A stretch of DNA of 61,348 bases. Source: Bacillota bacterium. Lineage in GTDB: Bacteria > Bacillota > Clostridia > Lachnospirales > Lachnospiraceae. A program made the translations under genes and the position numbers. This document shows positions 43,315 to 51,830 of the stretch, one piece after another; position 1 is the stretch's first letter; each line of letters opens with the position of its first letter. A model generated the notes under the pieces. That model did not search any database, was not told where the DNA came from, and saw nothing but the letters and a program-made list of their open reading frames with translations. The stretch is from NCBI GenBank assembly GCA_023423045.1, contig JAFAGA010000076.1, forward strand, positions 1-61,348, read 5' to 3'.

Positions 43315-44127
43315 TTATGCTCTAAATCCGAATAGTATTCTTTTCTTTTCTCTTTTATCGGGAGCTTCCTCTGCCGGCGGCTTCTCTTCGGTCTGTCCCT
43401 CAATCAGCTCCTCTTCTTCCTCAATCACTGTTCCGAAGGACTCTGCCACCACTGATTTATAGGAGCTGATCAGCTCTTCCTGATATTCTCCCAGCTGCTC
43501 CTTGCTAAAACACTTGATCTCTTCGTTCAGGGAAAGCATCTTCTGATCCAGATATGCCACAATCTCCGAGCATTCCTTCAATTCCTTTCGAATATGCTCC
43601 GGCGCATTGCCTTCAAATTTGTAATAAATTTTATGCTCCAGGCTTGCCCAGAAATCCATCGCAATGGTCCTGATCTGAATCTCGACCTTGGTTTCTACCG
43701 TGCGATCCGTCAAGAATACCGGGATGGATATAATCATATGATAACTGGTATAACCGTTATCCTTGGGACGGGTAATGTAATCCTTGACCTTAAGAACTTT
43801 GATATCCTCCTGCTTAGAGATGAGATCTGCAATACGGTAAATATCAGAAGTAAAGGAACAGATAATGCGAATTCCCGCGACATCGTTAACATATTTAATA
43901 ATATTTTCAACCGTCAGTTCCTTTTGGTTATGACGAAGCTTCTTCGCAATACTTTGCGGAGTTTTTATTCTGGAGGTTATATGCTCAATCGGATTGTATT
44001 GATGAGCCAATTTAAATTCATTATTCAAAATTTCAAGCTTTGTATTCACTTGCTTTAGCGCCGCATCGTATAGAAGTAAGGCGGCACTCCACTCCTCTGC
44101 TTCATCATAAAACATGGGGAGATCCAT
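43315..44127 (-). CDS. Small alarmone synthetase (RelQ/YjbM-like (p)ppGpp synthetase)
   Basis: The 270-residue protein is a single RelA/SpoT synthetase domain without hydrolase, TGS or ACT parts: RIKTPQSIAKKLRHN (ATP-binding region, about 53-67), VNDVAGIRIICSF (about 81-93), DYITRPKDNGYTSYHMII (about 116-133) and VEIQIRTIAMDFWASLEHK (about 148-166). It should transfer pyrophosphate from ATP to GDP or GTP under stress. The C-terminal 60 residues are Glu/Lys-rich and longer than in Bacillus RelQ. AGGTTGTGA upstream supports the start. Confidence 0.93.
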   Translation of the reverse strand: MDLPMFYDEAEEWSAALLLYDAALKQVNTKLEILNNEFKLAHQYNPIEHITSRIKTPQSIAKKLRHNQKELTVENIIKYVNDVAGIRIICSFTSDIYRIADLISKQEDIKVLKVKDYITRPKDNGYTSYHMIISIPVFLTDRTVETKVEIQIRTIAMDFWASLEHKIYYKFEGNAPEHIRKELKECSEIVAYLDQKMLSLNEEIKCFSKEQLGEYQEELISSYKSVVAESFGTVIEEEEELIEGQTEEKPPAEEAPDKREKKRILFGFRA

Positions 44128-44386
44128 TTAATCACAACCTTTGTATTGTATAGTCTGTCTAATAAAATAAAGTTTTTGTGTTCATAATTTGTTCATTGTT
44201 ATCATTATATCATAGAATTGTGAACAATTCTTTAAGATTACAAAAGATTAATGAAAAATTAATTATTTTGAAATCAATCCATTCATATAGGGATAACGGA
44301 CTAATTTTCTTATTTGACGATTTGTCACGGAAATAGGAACAATTGTATACTATTCAAATAATTTAAAATTATTTTAAAAAAATGTA

Positions 44387-44416
44387 TTGACAATACCTGC
44401 AATTCATGACTATAAT
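44387..44416 (+). promoter_or_regulatory. Promoter of the second ABC exporter operon
   Basis: TTGACA (44387-44392), 18-base spacer, TATAAT (44411-44416): two consensus hexamers. It lies 487 bases before the first exporter ATG and starts a leader with a small ORF and a terminator. Upstream, 44128-44386 is A/T-rich leader of the divergent alarmone synthetase gene with no gene seen. Confidence 0.85.
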
Positions 44417-44451
44417 ATTGGCAGACTATTACAGAAAGTGAGGTAAAGCAA

Positions 44452-44559
44452 ATGATCCGTAACATGAAATTTAGAACATTAATAATGAATAGCGCACTTA
44501 ATAACAATTTCATATATCGTTTGTCATATGATATTACCTCATGGACTCAAAAAATGTAG
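44452..44559 (+). CDS. 35-codon leader ORF upstream of the ABC exporter (candidate attenuator peptide)
   Basis: ATG 44452 has GAGG eight bases before it and opens a 35-codon frame (MIRNMKFRTLIMNSALNNNF, ending TSWTQKM) that stops before an intrinsic terminator. Its position matches leader peptides that control antibiotic-export ABC genes by ribosome stalling, as with bmrB before bmrCD in Bacillus. TGAGGTAA (44439-44446) can pair with TTACCTCA (44534-44541). The overlapping TGATATTACC (44529-44538) can instead pair with GGTATTATCA (44641-44650) of the terminator stem, giving two exclusive folds. Translation itself is not shown. A second frame, 44541-44792, overlaps the terminator and lacks a ribosome site. 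Confidence 0.5.
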   Translation: MIRNMKFRTLIMNSALNNNFIYRLSYDITSWTQKM

Positions 44560-44635
44560 CTATGATCCCCTATCCTTATCCTGCCCTGCTGCCAGCCGGA
44601 GACGGAGAAGGAGCTTGCCTTATTTTTGATTACAT

Positions 44636-44665
44636 GCCGTGGTATTATCATACCACGGCTTTTTT
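44636..44665 (+). terminator. Intrinsic terminator in the leader of the ABC exporter operon
   Basis: GCCGTGGTAT and ATACCACGGC form a perfect 10-base stem with a TATC loop, followed by TTTTTT. It lies inside the leader about 240 bases before the exporter ATG, so it should end most transcripts unless read through. Confidence 0.93.
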
Positions 44666-44902
44666 GTATCATTCGGAAAGTCCCCCGGACCTGCATATGA
44701 TACAAAAAAGTGTAAGCTTGCTTATGCATGTGCCCTGTGGACGTAACCCCACAAGAGGGGGAAATAGACTCATGGGACTTTTGTTTGAATGATATCCCCT
44801 GGAATTAGTCTGCTTTATAATGAAATTGACGTAAGATGGCGCAAGGCGCAAAAATGGAAAGACATGGAGCGAGCCTGTCTTTTCACTGGGAACGGAGGAT
44901 TT

Positions 44903-46672
44903 ATGAAAAAGATTTCAACTTATATTTTGAAGTACTGGTATGCCTATGTTCTTGCGATTATATGTATTTTGATTGCCGTATCTCTTGATATGCTGTCACC
45001 GCAGGTAACAAAAAGGATTATAGATGATGTAATCGTAGGGGGAGAGCTGGGACTTTTGCCGAGGATGCTGCTTCTGATTCTCATCATCGGTGTCGGAAGA
45101 TGTATCTTCCAATATTTAAAGGAGCTGATTTTTGATATGGTAAGCTCACAGATTACTGTGAATATCCGGAGAGATTTATTTAAACACATCCAGAGCTTAT
45201 CCTTAAGCTTCTTTGACAAAAACAACACAGGAGAATTAATGTCAAGGGTAAAGGATGATGCCGACCGTATCTGGGCAGCCCTTGGCTATGTCAGCATGCT
45301 GATTGTTGAGGTGATTATACACACCAGTATCGGCATGTACTGCATGTATCGATTAAGCCCCAAGCTGACCCTTCTTCCGGTTCTGGTTCTTCCTCTGGTT
45401 GCCGCTTTGGCATTCCTGATGGAGAAGAAGCTGGGTAATGTCTATGAAGCCATCAGTGAAGAGAATGCACAGCTCAATACTGTGGCACAGGAGAATCTCT
45501 CCGGCGTACGCACAGTAAAGTCCTTTGCAAGGGAGAAGCATGAGATTGCCAAGTTCCTCTCTCACAACAAGCGCTATTATGACCTGAATATGAAGCAGTC
45601 CAAGGTATTTGTTAAGCTGTATCCTTACTTTCAGTTTATAACCAAGCTGCTTCCGCTGCTCATCGTTCTGACCGGTGGTTTTCTGGTCATCGAGGATGAG
45701 ATTACGCTGGGATCTTTGGGAGCTTTCATTGAGTATTCCGCTAATATCGTATGGCCCATGGAAATGCTGGGGTGGTTAGCCAATGATTTTGCGGCGGCCA
45801 TTGCTTCCACCAAGAGAATTAAGAAAATTTACGCCGAGAAGCCGCTGGTCAACGAAGCGGAAAACCCGGTAGTTTTAGATGAAGTAAAAGGCTCCGTCCG
45901 CTTCGATCAGGTTACCTTTGCTCTTGCGGATAAGAACATTCTCTCCAATGTCAGCTTCGAGCTGGAAGCCGGTAAAACCATCGGAATTATGGGTGCTACG
46001 GGAGCGGGCAAAAGCTCAATTATCAATCTGCTTCAGCGTTTTTACGACACGACGGAGGGCGCAATCTATCTGGACGGAGTAAATACCAGAGATCTGACTT
46101 TACGCCAGCTGCGAAAAAGCGTCTCTCTGGTAATGCAGGACGTATTCCTGTTCTCCGATACCATCAATGAAAATGTTAAGCTGGGTAAAAGAAAGCTGGT
46201 ATGCAACGAAGAGGTTGTGGATGCCGCCGCCAACGCCCAGGCGAGAGAATTCATCGAGCGTATGGAAGAGCAATACGAGACTGTTGTAGGCGAACGTGGT
46301 GTCGGCCTCTCCGGAGGGCAGAAGCAGCGAATCAGCATTGCCCGGGCTCTGTCAAAGAAAGCCCCGATTTTGGTGCTGGACGACTCAACCTCCGCCCTCG
46401 ACATGGAGACGGAGCTTATGATACAGAAATCCCTGTCTCAGATTGAAGCTACCAAGATCATCATTGCCCACCGTATCTCCGCGGTACGGAATGCGGATGA
46501 GATTATTATTCTTGAGGACGGTCATGTTGCGGAACGGGGTACCCATGAGAGCCTGTTACAGAATAAGGGCTATTATTATAAAACATATATGGCACAGTAC
46601 GGAGATTATCTGGAAGACGGGGAAGCTTCCGCTTCTGTGTCCGATGAAAGGAAGGTGGCTATATGTCAATAA
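44903..46672 (+). CDS. Heterodimeric ABC exporter half-transporter (BmrC-like, degenerate ATP site)
   Basis: The 590-residue half-transporter has six membrane spans (about 10-315) and an ATPase domain. Motifs are Walker A GATGAGKSS, signature LSGGQKQR, Walker B ILVLDDSTSALD with Asp in place of the catalytic Glu, and H-loop IIAHRIS. The Asp substitution marks it as the degenerate-site subunit, like Bacillus BmrC. ATG 44903 has ACGGAGG just upstream; the frame extends to 44789 without a site. It overlaps the next gene by 10 bases. It probably exports drugs or peptides together with that partner. Confidence 0.93.
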   Translation: MKKISTYILKYWYAYVLAIICILIAVSLDMLSPQVTKRIIDDVIVGGELGLLPRMLLLILIIGVGRCIFQYLKELIFDMVSSQITVNIRRDLFKHIQSLSLSFFDKNNTGELMSRVKDDADRIWAALGYVSMLIVEVIIHTSIGMYCMYRLSPKLTLLPVLVLPLVAALAFLMEKKLGNVYEAISEENAQLNTVAQENLSGVRTVKSFAREKHEIAKFLSHNKRYYDLNMKQSKVFVKLYPYFQFITKLLPLLIVLTGGFLVIEDEITLGSLGAFIEYSANIVWPMEMLGWLANDFAAAIASTKRIKKIYAEKPLVNEAENPVVLDEVKGSVRFDQVTFALADKNILSNVSFELEAGKTIGIMGATGAGKSSIINLLQRFYDTTEGAIYLDGVNTRDLTLRQLRKSVSLVMQDVFLFSDTINENVKLGKRKLVCNEEVVDAAANAQAREFIERMEEQYETVVGERGVGLSGGQKQRISIARALSKKAPILVLDDSTSALDMETELMIQKSLSQIEATKIIIAHRISAVRNADEIIILEDGHVAERGTHESLLQNKGYYYKTYMAQYGDYLEDGEASASVSDERKVAICQ

Positions 46673-48459
46673 ATGCCATCAAGGAAGATGAATATTTAAA
46701 AACTGTCAGCAAAAGGGTCACCCTAATCCGGTTGTTCCGCTATATGCTGGCTTATAAGGGACCGATTACCGCGGTTATAATGATTATGCTGACAACCGTA
46801 TCCATATCGATTGTCAATCCATTAATTATCGACCGGGCCATCGACGTCCATATTGCAAATAAGGATTTCCGGGGCTTATTTCAGCTCTGCCTGTTTGCCC
46901 TCGGGATAAATACGGCCTTTGTAATGCTGGTAAAGCTTCGAATGTATCTTATGGCGAAGATATCCAACAATGTACTGCTCACCATCCGCCAGGAGCTTTA
47001 TACTCATATCCAGAAGCTGAGCTTCAGCTTCTTCGACAGCCGCCCTACCGGTAAGATTCTTGCCAGAATCATCGGCGATGTTAACTCCCTGAAGGATGTG
47101 CTGTCCAACAGTGTTACTACTTTAATCCCTGACTTTGTTACCATTACCGCCGTAGTTGTTATCATGGTGGTAATCAATTGGAAGCTTGCCGTCGCCTCGC
47201 TGATTTCGCTTCCCCTTATGGCCTTCGGATTATGGTATATCCAGACCCGTTCCCACAAGAGATGGCAGCTGCACCGCAAAAAAAGCTCCAACCTGAACGC
47301 CTTCGTTCATGAGGATCTATCGGGAATGAGGATTATCCAGAGCTTTACTGCTGAGGATGAGACGGAAGAAACCTTTGACGAACTGCTGAAGGAGCACCGT
47401 GATTCCTTTATCAGTGCCATTGTGCTAAACGATGCCTTTGGCTCCGTAATCGACTTTAGCTGGGGCCTCGGCACCATCGCCATGTACTTTGTTGCGGTGA
47501 AGCTTCTTGGCATTGACGGGGGCAGCGTCGGTACCTTGATTGCCTTCTCCATGTATATTAATATGTTCTGGCGTCCCATCATGAATTTGAGTAACTTCTA
47601 CAATCAGCTGATTACCAATGTCAGCGGAGCAGAGCGAATTTTTGATATTATGGATACCAAACCGGAGATTGCAGACTCTCTGAATGTAGCTGAGCTTCCG
47701 GAGATCCAGGGAGAAGTAACCTTTGACCATGTTTCTTTCGCCTATGATGCCGATACCCAGGTTCTGAGTGATGTAAGCTTCCGGATTAAGCCCGGCGAAA
47801 CCATTGCTCTGGTGGGTCCCACCGGTGCAGGCAAAACCACCGTCGTTAATCTCATCAGCCGCTTTTATGATGTTCAAAAGGGTAATATTTATATCGACGG
47901 TTATAATGTCAAAGATGTATCCATTGAAAGCTTAAGAAAGCAGATGGGTATCATGACTCAGGATAACTTCCTGTTCTCCGGCAGGGTTGCGGATAATATT
48001 CGCTATGGTAAGCTGGATGCAACAGATGAAGAGATTATTGCTGCTGCCAAGGCAGTGAATGCCCATGACTTTATTATGAAAATGGAGAAAGGGTATGAGA
48101 CGGAACTGAAGGAGCGTGGTGCCGGGTTATCCATCGGCCAGAGACAGCTGCTTGCCTTTGCCAGGACAATGGTATCCATGCCTAAGATTCTGATACTGGA
48201 TGAAGCTACCTCCAGTATTGATACTCACACAGAATTGCTGGTACAGCAAGGAATTGAAGCCCTGTTGAAGGGAAGAACCTCCTTTGTTATTGCACATCGG
48301 TTATCCACGATCCGCAAGGCAGACCGTATCTTTGTCATTGATGAAGAAGGCATTCAAGAGGAAGGCACCTCCGATGAGCTGCTGGCAAAGAAGGGGCAAT
48401 ACTATAATTTATATATGGCTCAGTTCAAGAGCCTGTCCTTTAACCCCTGTCTTGATTAA
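46663..48459 (+). CDS. Heterodimeric ABC exporter half-transporter (BmrD-like, catalytic)
   Basis: The 598-residue partner has six membrane spans (about 25-325) and an ATPase domain with Walker A GPTGAGKTT, Walker B ILILDEATSSID (catalytic Glu present) and H-loop VIAHRLST, but the signature reads LSIGQRQ instead of LSGGQ. The competent ATP site therefore pairs its Walker motifs with the LSGGQ of the partner. The start lies inside the partner's 3' end with AAGGTGG upstream, giving translational coupling. Confidence 0.93.
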   Translation: MSINAIKEDEYLKTVSKRVTLIRLFRYMLAYKGPITAVIMIMLTTVSISIVNPLIIDRAIDVHIANKDFRGLFQLCLFALGINTAFVMLVKLRMYLMAKISNNVLLTIRQELYTHIQKLSFSFFDSRPTGKILARIIGDVNSLKDVLSNSVTTLIPDFVTITAVVVIMVVINWKLAVASLISLPLMAFGLWYIQTRSHKRWQLHRKKSSNLNAFVHEDLSGMRIIQSFTAEDETEETFDELLKEHRDSFISAIVLNDAFGSVIDFSWGLGTIAMYFVAVKLLGIDGGSVGTLIAFSMYINMFWRPIMNLSNFYNQLITNVSGAERIFDIMDTKPEIADSLNVAELPEIQGEVTFDHVSFAYDADTQVLSDVSFRIKPGETIALVGPTGAGKTTVVNLISRFYDVQKGNIYIDGYNVKDVSIESLRKQMGIMTQDNFLFSGRVADNIRYGKLDATDEEIIAAAKAVNAHDFIMKMEKGYETELKERGAGLSIGQRQLLAFARTMVSMPKILILDEATSSIDTHTELLVQQGIEALLKGRTSFVIAHRLSTIRKADRIFVIDEEGIQEEGTSDELLAKKGQYYNLYMAQFKSLSFNPCLD

Positions 48460-48506
48460 GAGGGTCTGTTACGGGCAATGCCCATTCCTCTTAATTAGAA
48501 ATAATA

Positions 48507-48546
48507 AAATGTATCCCGGTTCAGTTGATATCGGGATACATTTTTT
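48507..48546 (+). terminator. Terminator of the ABC exporter operon
   Basis: AAAATGTATCCCG pairs with CGGGATACATTTT, followed by more T, 47 bases past the stop. Confidence 0.88.
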
Positions 48547-48668
48547 CATTTCATCCTTTTAATAAAAATATCTTGATACAATCCTGCCGGACCCTTCCTT
48601 TAATAAGCCCCTTTTCCGATATTCATGAGTTACTCAATTCTCCCATATTTTTCTCCATAATGATCCTC

Positions 48669-49139
48669 TTAGTCATCGCTCTTGCCGCTTTCAGCCTGCT
48701 CCTCTTCGTCCCCTTCCTCTCCAGGGTAAACTCTTCGAAGCTTCCGGTTTATATTATCGGCTTCTTTTTTCTCTTTGTTAAACGTCACCGCAGTAACGCT
48801 TAAATAAACCCCCGCTATCAGAACTATCATCGTCAGTATTTGAGAAATTCGCCTGTAATTTACCCACTGCCATAAAAAAGCACCTCCCAATACAATCCCA
48901 TTTATATACACATAATGCAGAATGACACGCAGCCTCATCTGCTTTTTACTTATCTCATGCCGGGAATAAAAAATCAGGGTCCCGCAGGAAGTGATGGCGG
49001 ACATAAGAATTACCTGCCAGATTACCTCAACGGTAAAATACAGCTCCGGCAGAAAGATAGTCATAAAGACTGCCGTATTAATAATGCTCCCCGCCAAAAC
49101 ATAGAAAAAAATTTGGAGTATTTTCTTTAATTCCTTCAT
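48669..49139 (-). CDS. DUF3021-family membrane protein
   Basis: The 156-residue protein has four membrane spans (about 8-30, 38-58, 72-94, 102-122) and a charged C-terminal tail, the pattern of DUF3021 proteins that accompany LytTR regulators. In related pairs the membrane protein holds the LytTR protein inactive. It starts 9 bases after the LytTR gene with a GGAGG site and is the last gene of a four-gene minus-strand set with an ABC exporter. Confidence 0.82.
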   Translation of the reverse strand: MKELKKILQIFFYVLAGSIINTAVFMTIFLPELYFTVEVIWQVILMSAITSCGTLIFYSRHEISKKQMRLRVILHYVYINGIVLGGAFLWQWVNYRRISQILTMIVLIAGVYLSVTAVTFNKEKKEADNINRKLRRVYPGEEGDEEEQAESGKSDD

Positions 49140-49148
49140 ATCTGCCTC

Positions 49149-49586
49149 CTACATTCCCAGCTTCTTCTTCAGCTCCGGCACATATTGCCTGGATATCATA
49201 ACCGTCTCACCATTGAACAGCTGGGCCTCAAAACGCCCGGAGTAAGCCGGGCTGATGCTTTTGATCTTAGATGCATTCAGAATGACCGATTTGGATGCCC
49301 GAAAAAAGTCCGTATTTCGAAAATCTTCTTCAATCTCGTATAATTTCAGCTTTGTTTCATATACATTTTGCCTGCAATAAAGAAACACCTTATTATCTAC
49401 GCCTTCAAAGTAGTATATATTCGCCGGGTCAATCATTGTAATATTTCCGTCCTTCATTCCGGCCAGCTTTTTTTGCCCCTGCCGCAGCTCCGCAACCAGT
49501 TTAAGAAGCTGGTCATTCCATTCCCTGCATCGAATAATGATCTGATCCTCTTCACCCGGACCGCATTCCTCAATAATAATCTTCAT
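49149..49586 (-). CDS. LytTR-domain DNA-binding regulator
   Basis: About 145 residues. A short N-terminal region (1-50) is followed by a LytTR DNA-binding domain: GNITMIDPANIYYFEGVDNK, YETKLKLYEIEEDF, FFRASKSVILNASKIKSI and FNGETVMISRQYVPELKKKL. There is no receiver domain, so it is controlled by something other than a histidine kinase, probably the DUF3021 neighbour. Starts at 49598 and 49586 are both possible. It follows the ABC permease gene by under 40 bases, so it may control that exporter. Confidence 0.88.
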   Translation of the reverse strand: MKIIIEECGPGEEDQIIIRCREWNDQLLKLVAELRQGQKKLAGMKDGNITMIDPANIYYFEGVDNKVFLYCRQNVYETKLKLYEIEEDFRNTDFFRASKSVILNASKIKSISPAYSGRFEAQLFNGETVMISRQYVPELKKKLGM

Positions 49587-49625
49587 AGAAATCCCCATTC
49601 TGCCGCCATCTCATGGCACGCAGCC

Positions 49626-50534
49626 CTATCTGCCCATCACATTTCTCTTTCTCTGCAACACTCCTGCAATGCCTATAAAAATTATACCACTGAGCAAGAG
49701 AAATGCCACCTGAAAAGTGGAAGAAATTACTTTGCCGTCCAAAACAATGGTAATCCCCATGTACTCTCTGTACCCCGAAATCATTTCCTCCGGACATCCC
49801 GCAAAGGTTCTTGCCAATATCTCACCGGTAAATATTTCTCTCATAAAGGAGGCCCCATGAAACAGCGGAAAACATTTTAATATTCCCTGAACCTTCTCCG
49901 GGAGCATACCGATGGGAAGATAGATTCCTGCCAGGAATCCTACAAGCGTCCCTATAATGGTGCTCAACCCTCCGAAGGCGCTTTGACTGTGAACGAAATT
50001 AGCGATCAGGAACACCATACTTGCCGAAGTAAATACATTAAGTACAATATACAAAAATGCCCTTCCAAGGTCAGCAACAGGAAGCATGCTTCCACCAATC
50101 GCAACAATATAGACTTCCCCTATCACTACCGTGAGGGAACATATGATAATTCCCATAATAATCGCAGCAAGCACGTAGCTGAGAACGAATACCCCCCTAT
50201 TTACCGGGGCCACATAGAAGCTGGGGAGCTTTTTGCGCGCTTCATCCTCCACCATAATTCCCACCATGGATAAGGTTATGGTGATGGAGTTCACCACCAC
50301 AATTCCCGCCAGCGTCCATAACATCACCAGCTGCTCTGCATTTGCCCGGTCTGCTGCCTCCTGTCCTCCTCCAAATTCCTGCAATAGATTAACAACACTG
50401 TCTGCATTCATCTTTCCGAGAAATACTACCATGAGACCTATGATAATCAGCATGGACAGCAGAGAGAAGAATATATTGGACCGATCCCTGGAGTATACCA
50501 GGATATTGCGCTTAATTAATCTGAATAATAACAT
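49626..50534 (-). CDS. ABC-2 type exporter permease
   Basis: The 302-residue protein has about six membrane spans: one near the N-terminus (NIFFSLLSMLIIIGLMVVFL), a long external loop (about 45-65), then four in the middle and one at the C-terminus (FQVAFLLLSGIIFIGIAGVL). This is the ABC2_membrane layout. It starts 14 bases after the ATPase gene (AGGAGG site) and forms the transporter with it. The substrate may be a drug, peptide or lipid. Confidence 0.92.
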   Translation of the reverse strand: MLLFRLIKRNILVYSRDRSNIFFSLLSMLIIIGLMVVFLGKMNADSVVNLLQEFGGGQEAADRANAEQLVMLWTLAGIVVVNSITITLSMVGIMVEDEARKKLPSFYVAPVNRGVFVLSYVLAAIIMGIIICSLTVVIGEVYIVAIGGSMLPVADLGRAFLYIVLNVFTSASMVFLIANFVHSQSAFGGLSTIIGTLVGFLAGIYLPIGMLPEKVQGILKCFPLFHGASFMREIFTGEILARTFAGCPEEMISGYREYMGITIVLDGKVISSTFQVAFLLLSGIIFIGIAGVLQRKRNVMGR

Positions 50535-50548
50535 GCTCTCCCGCCTCC

Positions 50549-51466
50549 TTATAAGCTCTTTCCTGTAATATTTAAAAACACATCATCCATCGTACCTTGA
50601 ACCAATTCAAAGGACTTCAGGCTGTCCTTCACCCTGCCCAGGAGCTCCAGGCCTGAAATGGAATCCGGTATTGTAACCCGAATGTAGTTGCTTTGACGCT
50701 GAAAGGAATGTCCTTCCTCTTTCAACTGCTTCACAAGCTCATCCTCATCCTCCGGCACCAGCTTTAGAATGTCCTGGGCATACTGCTGCTTTAATTCTGT
50801 GGGCGTTCCGTCCGCAACCAGCTTTCCAGCCTCCATAATAGAGATATAATGCGCCTTTGCCGCTTCCTCCATATAATGGGTCGTAAGAAATACTGTCATA
50901 TTATCCTCTCTTCTCAGCCGTTCAATACACTCCCATACATTTTGCCTGGTTTGGGGATCCAGACCGGTGGTCGGCTCATCTAAGAATAATATCTCCGGGC
51001 GGTTCATCAGAGCCTTGGCAATTTCACAGCGCCTCCTCTGCCCGCCGGACAGTTTCCTGTACTGTCTGTCCAGCAGCTCGCCGATATCCAGGACATCACA
51101 GACATAGTTCAAATTTTTGTGGAGTTCCTTCTTCCCAGGCTCATACAGGGATGCCCTGATGATGAGGTTTTCCTTAACGGTAAGCCTGTCATCCAGGGTA
51201 TTATCCTGAAACACAACTCCGATTTTACTGCGGACTTTTACGTCCTCCTTCCCAAGGCGGCAGCCACAAAGAATGACTTCCCCCTCCTCAGGCTTCAGCA
51301 AAGTACACAGCATATTAATCGTCGTAGATTTTCCCGCGCCGTTCACCCCCAGAAAACCGTACAACTGTCCCTTCTTTACCCGAAAGCTGATATCATCCAC
51401 CGCTTTCACTTCTTTAAAATATTTCTTAAGATTTTTAACTTGAATAATATCTTCCAAAATACTCAC
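50549..51466 (-). CDS. ABC exporter ATP-binding subunit (DrrA-like)
   Basis: The 305-residue ATPase has Walker A GVNGAGKSTT (about 39-48), Q-loop FQDNTL, signature LSGGQRRRCEIAKAL (about 139-153), Walker B ILFLDEPTTGLD (about 161-172) and H-loop TTHYMEEA (about 198-205), followed by the C-terminal extension of drug-export ATPases. The start is GTG 51466 or TTG 51457; the AAAGGG site fits the TTG spacing better. It heads a four-gene minus-strand set with permease, LytTR and DUF3021. Confidence 0.93.
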   Translation of the reverse strand: MSILEDIIQVKNLKKYFKEVKAVDDISFRVKKGQLYGFLGVNGAGKSTTINMLCTLLKPEEGEVILCGCRLGKEDVKVRSKIGVVFQDNTLDDRLTVKENLIIRASLYEPGKKELHKNLNYVCDVLDIGELLDRQYRKLSGGQRRRCEIAKALMNRPEILFLDEPTTGLDPQTRQNVWECIERLRREDNMTVFLTTHYMEEAAKAHYISIMEAGKLVADGTPTELKQQYAQDILKLVPEDEDELVKQLKEEGHSFQRQSNYIRVTIPDSISGLELLGRVKDSLKSFELVQGTMDDVFLNITGKSL

Positions 51467-51631
51467 ACCCTTTCTTCTGTAATGAGTTTATCTCGGAAGG
51501 TTTATAAATACAATCGTTCCCGGAGTAAGATGCAAAATCAGAAGGTAAGATGTCAATCTATCGCTTAAGTGGATAATCCCGGATACTGCATCAAGGGTAA
51601 TCACGATAAGAGGCAGATCGTCCCTCCTATA

Positions 51632-51797
51632 TAAATAAAGAGTCCGCTTGCGGACTCTTGCGCTGCCGCACGGTTGCCTTCAGGCAACATCTACCTTGCG
51701 TGCGGCATGTGCATCCTGCGGAGCATTTAATCGTATAGGACGAAATTTCCTATACGATTAAAAATAGCAGGAGGAAATCACTTTCCCCCTGCTATTT
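51632..51797 (-). other. Multi-hairpin structured intergenic element
   Basis: In the 364-base gap between the kinase and ABC genes four strong hairpins follow each other. AGAGTCCGC/GCGGACTCT lies at 51639-51658. A forked stem TGCCGCAC (51664-51671)/GTGCGGCA (51700-51707) encloses GTTGCC-TTCA-GGCAAC. A perfect 13-base stem TAATCGTATAGGA (51728-51740)/TCCTATACGATTA (51748-51760) comes next. The last is AAATAGCAGG...CCTGCTATTT (51762-51797), the kinase terminator. Read on the minus strand, the first-listed hairpin ends in TTTATTTA, another terminator-like end. It may be a dispersed repeat or a small RNA. The rest (51467-51631) is the ABC gene leader. Confidence 0.6.
51762..51797 (-). terminator. 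Terminator of the two-component operon
   Basis: AAATAGCAGG and CCTGCTATTT arms (16 bases with the inner part) close a hairpin 34 bases beyond the kinase stop, with a T-rich tail on the minus strand. Confidence 0.85.
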
Positions 51798-51830
51798 CTT
51801 CTTCTATATGAGATGCTCACATCGCTCAGG

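Noticed and set aside
44541..44792. 83-codon frame overlapping the leader terminator
   Set aside because: It has no ribosome site and crosses a perfect terminator; the 35-codon ORF with a good site is the better leader candidate, though the 3' part is listed as a finding.
51632..51760. T-box or other known riboswitch
   Set aside because: It lacks the TGGTACC core and no aminoacyl or transport gene of that class follows; I cannot match it to a known class.
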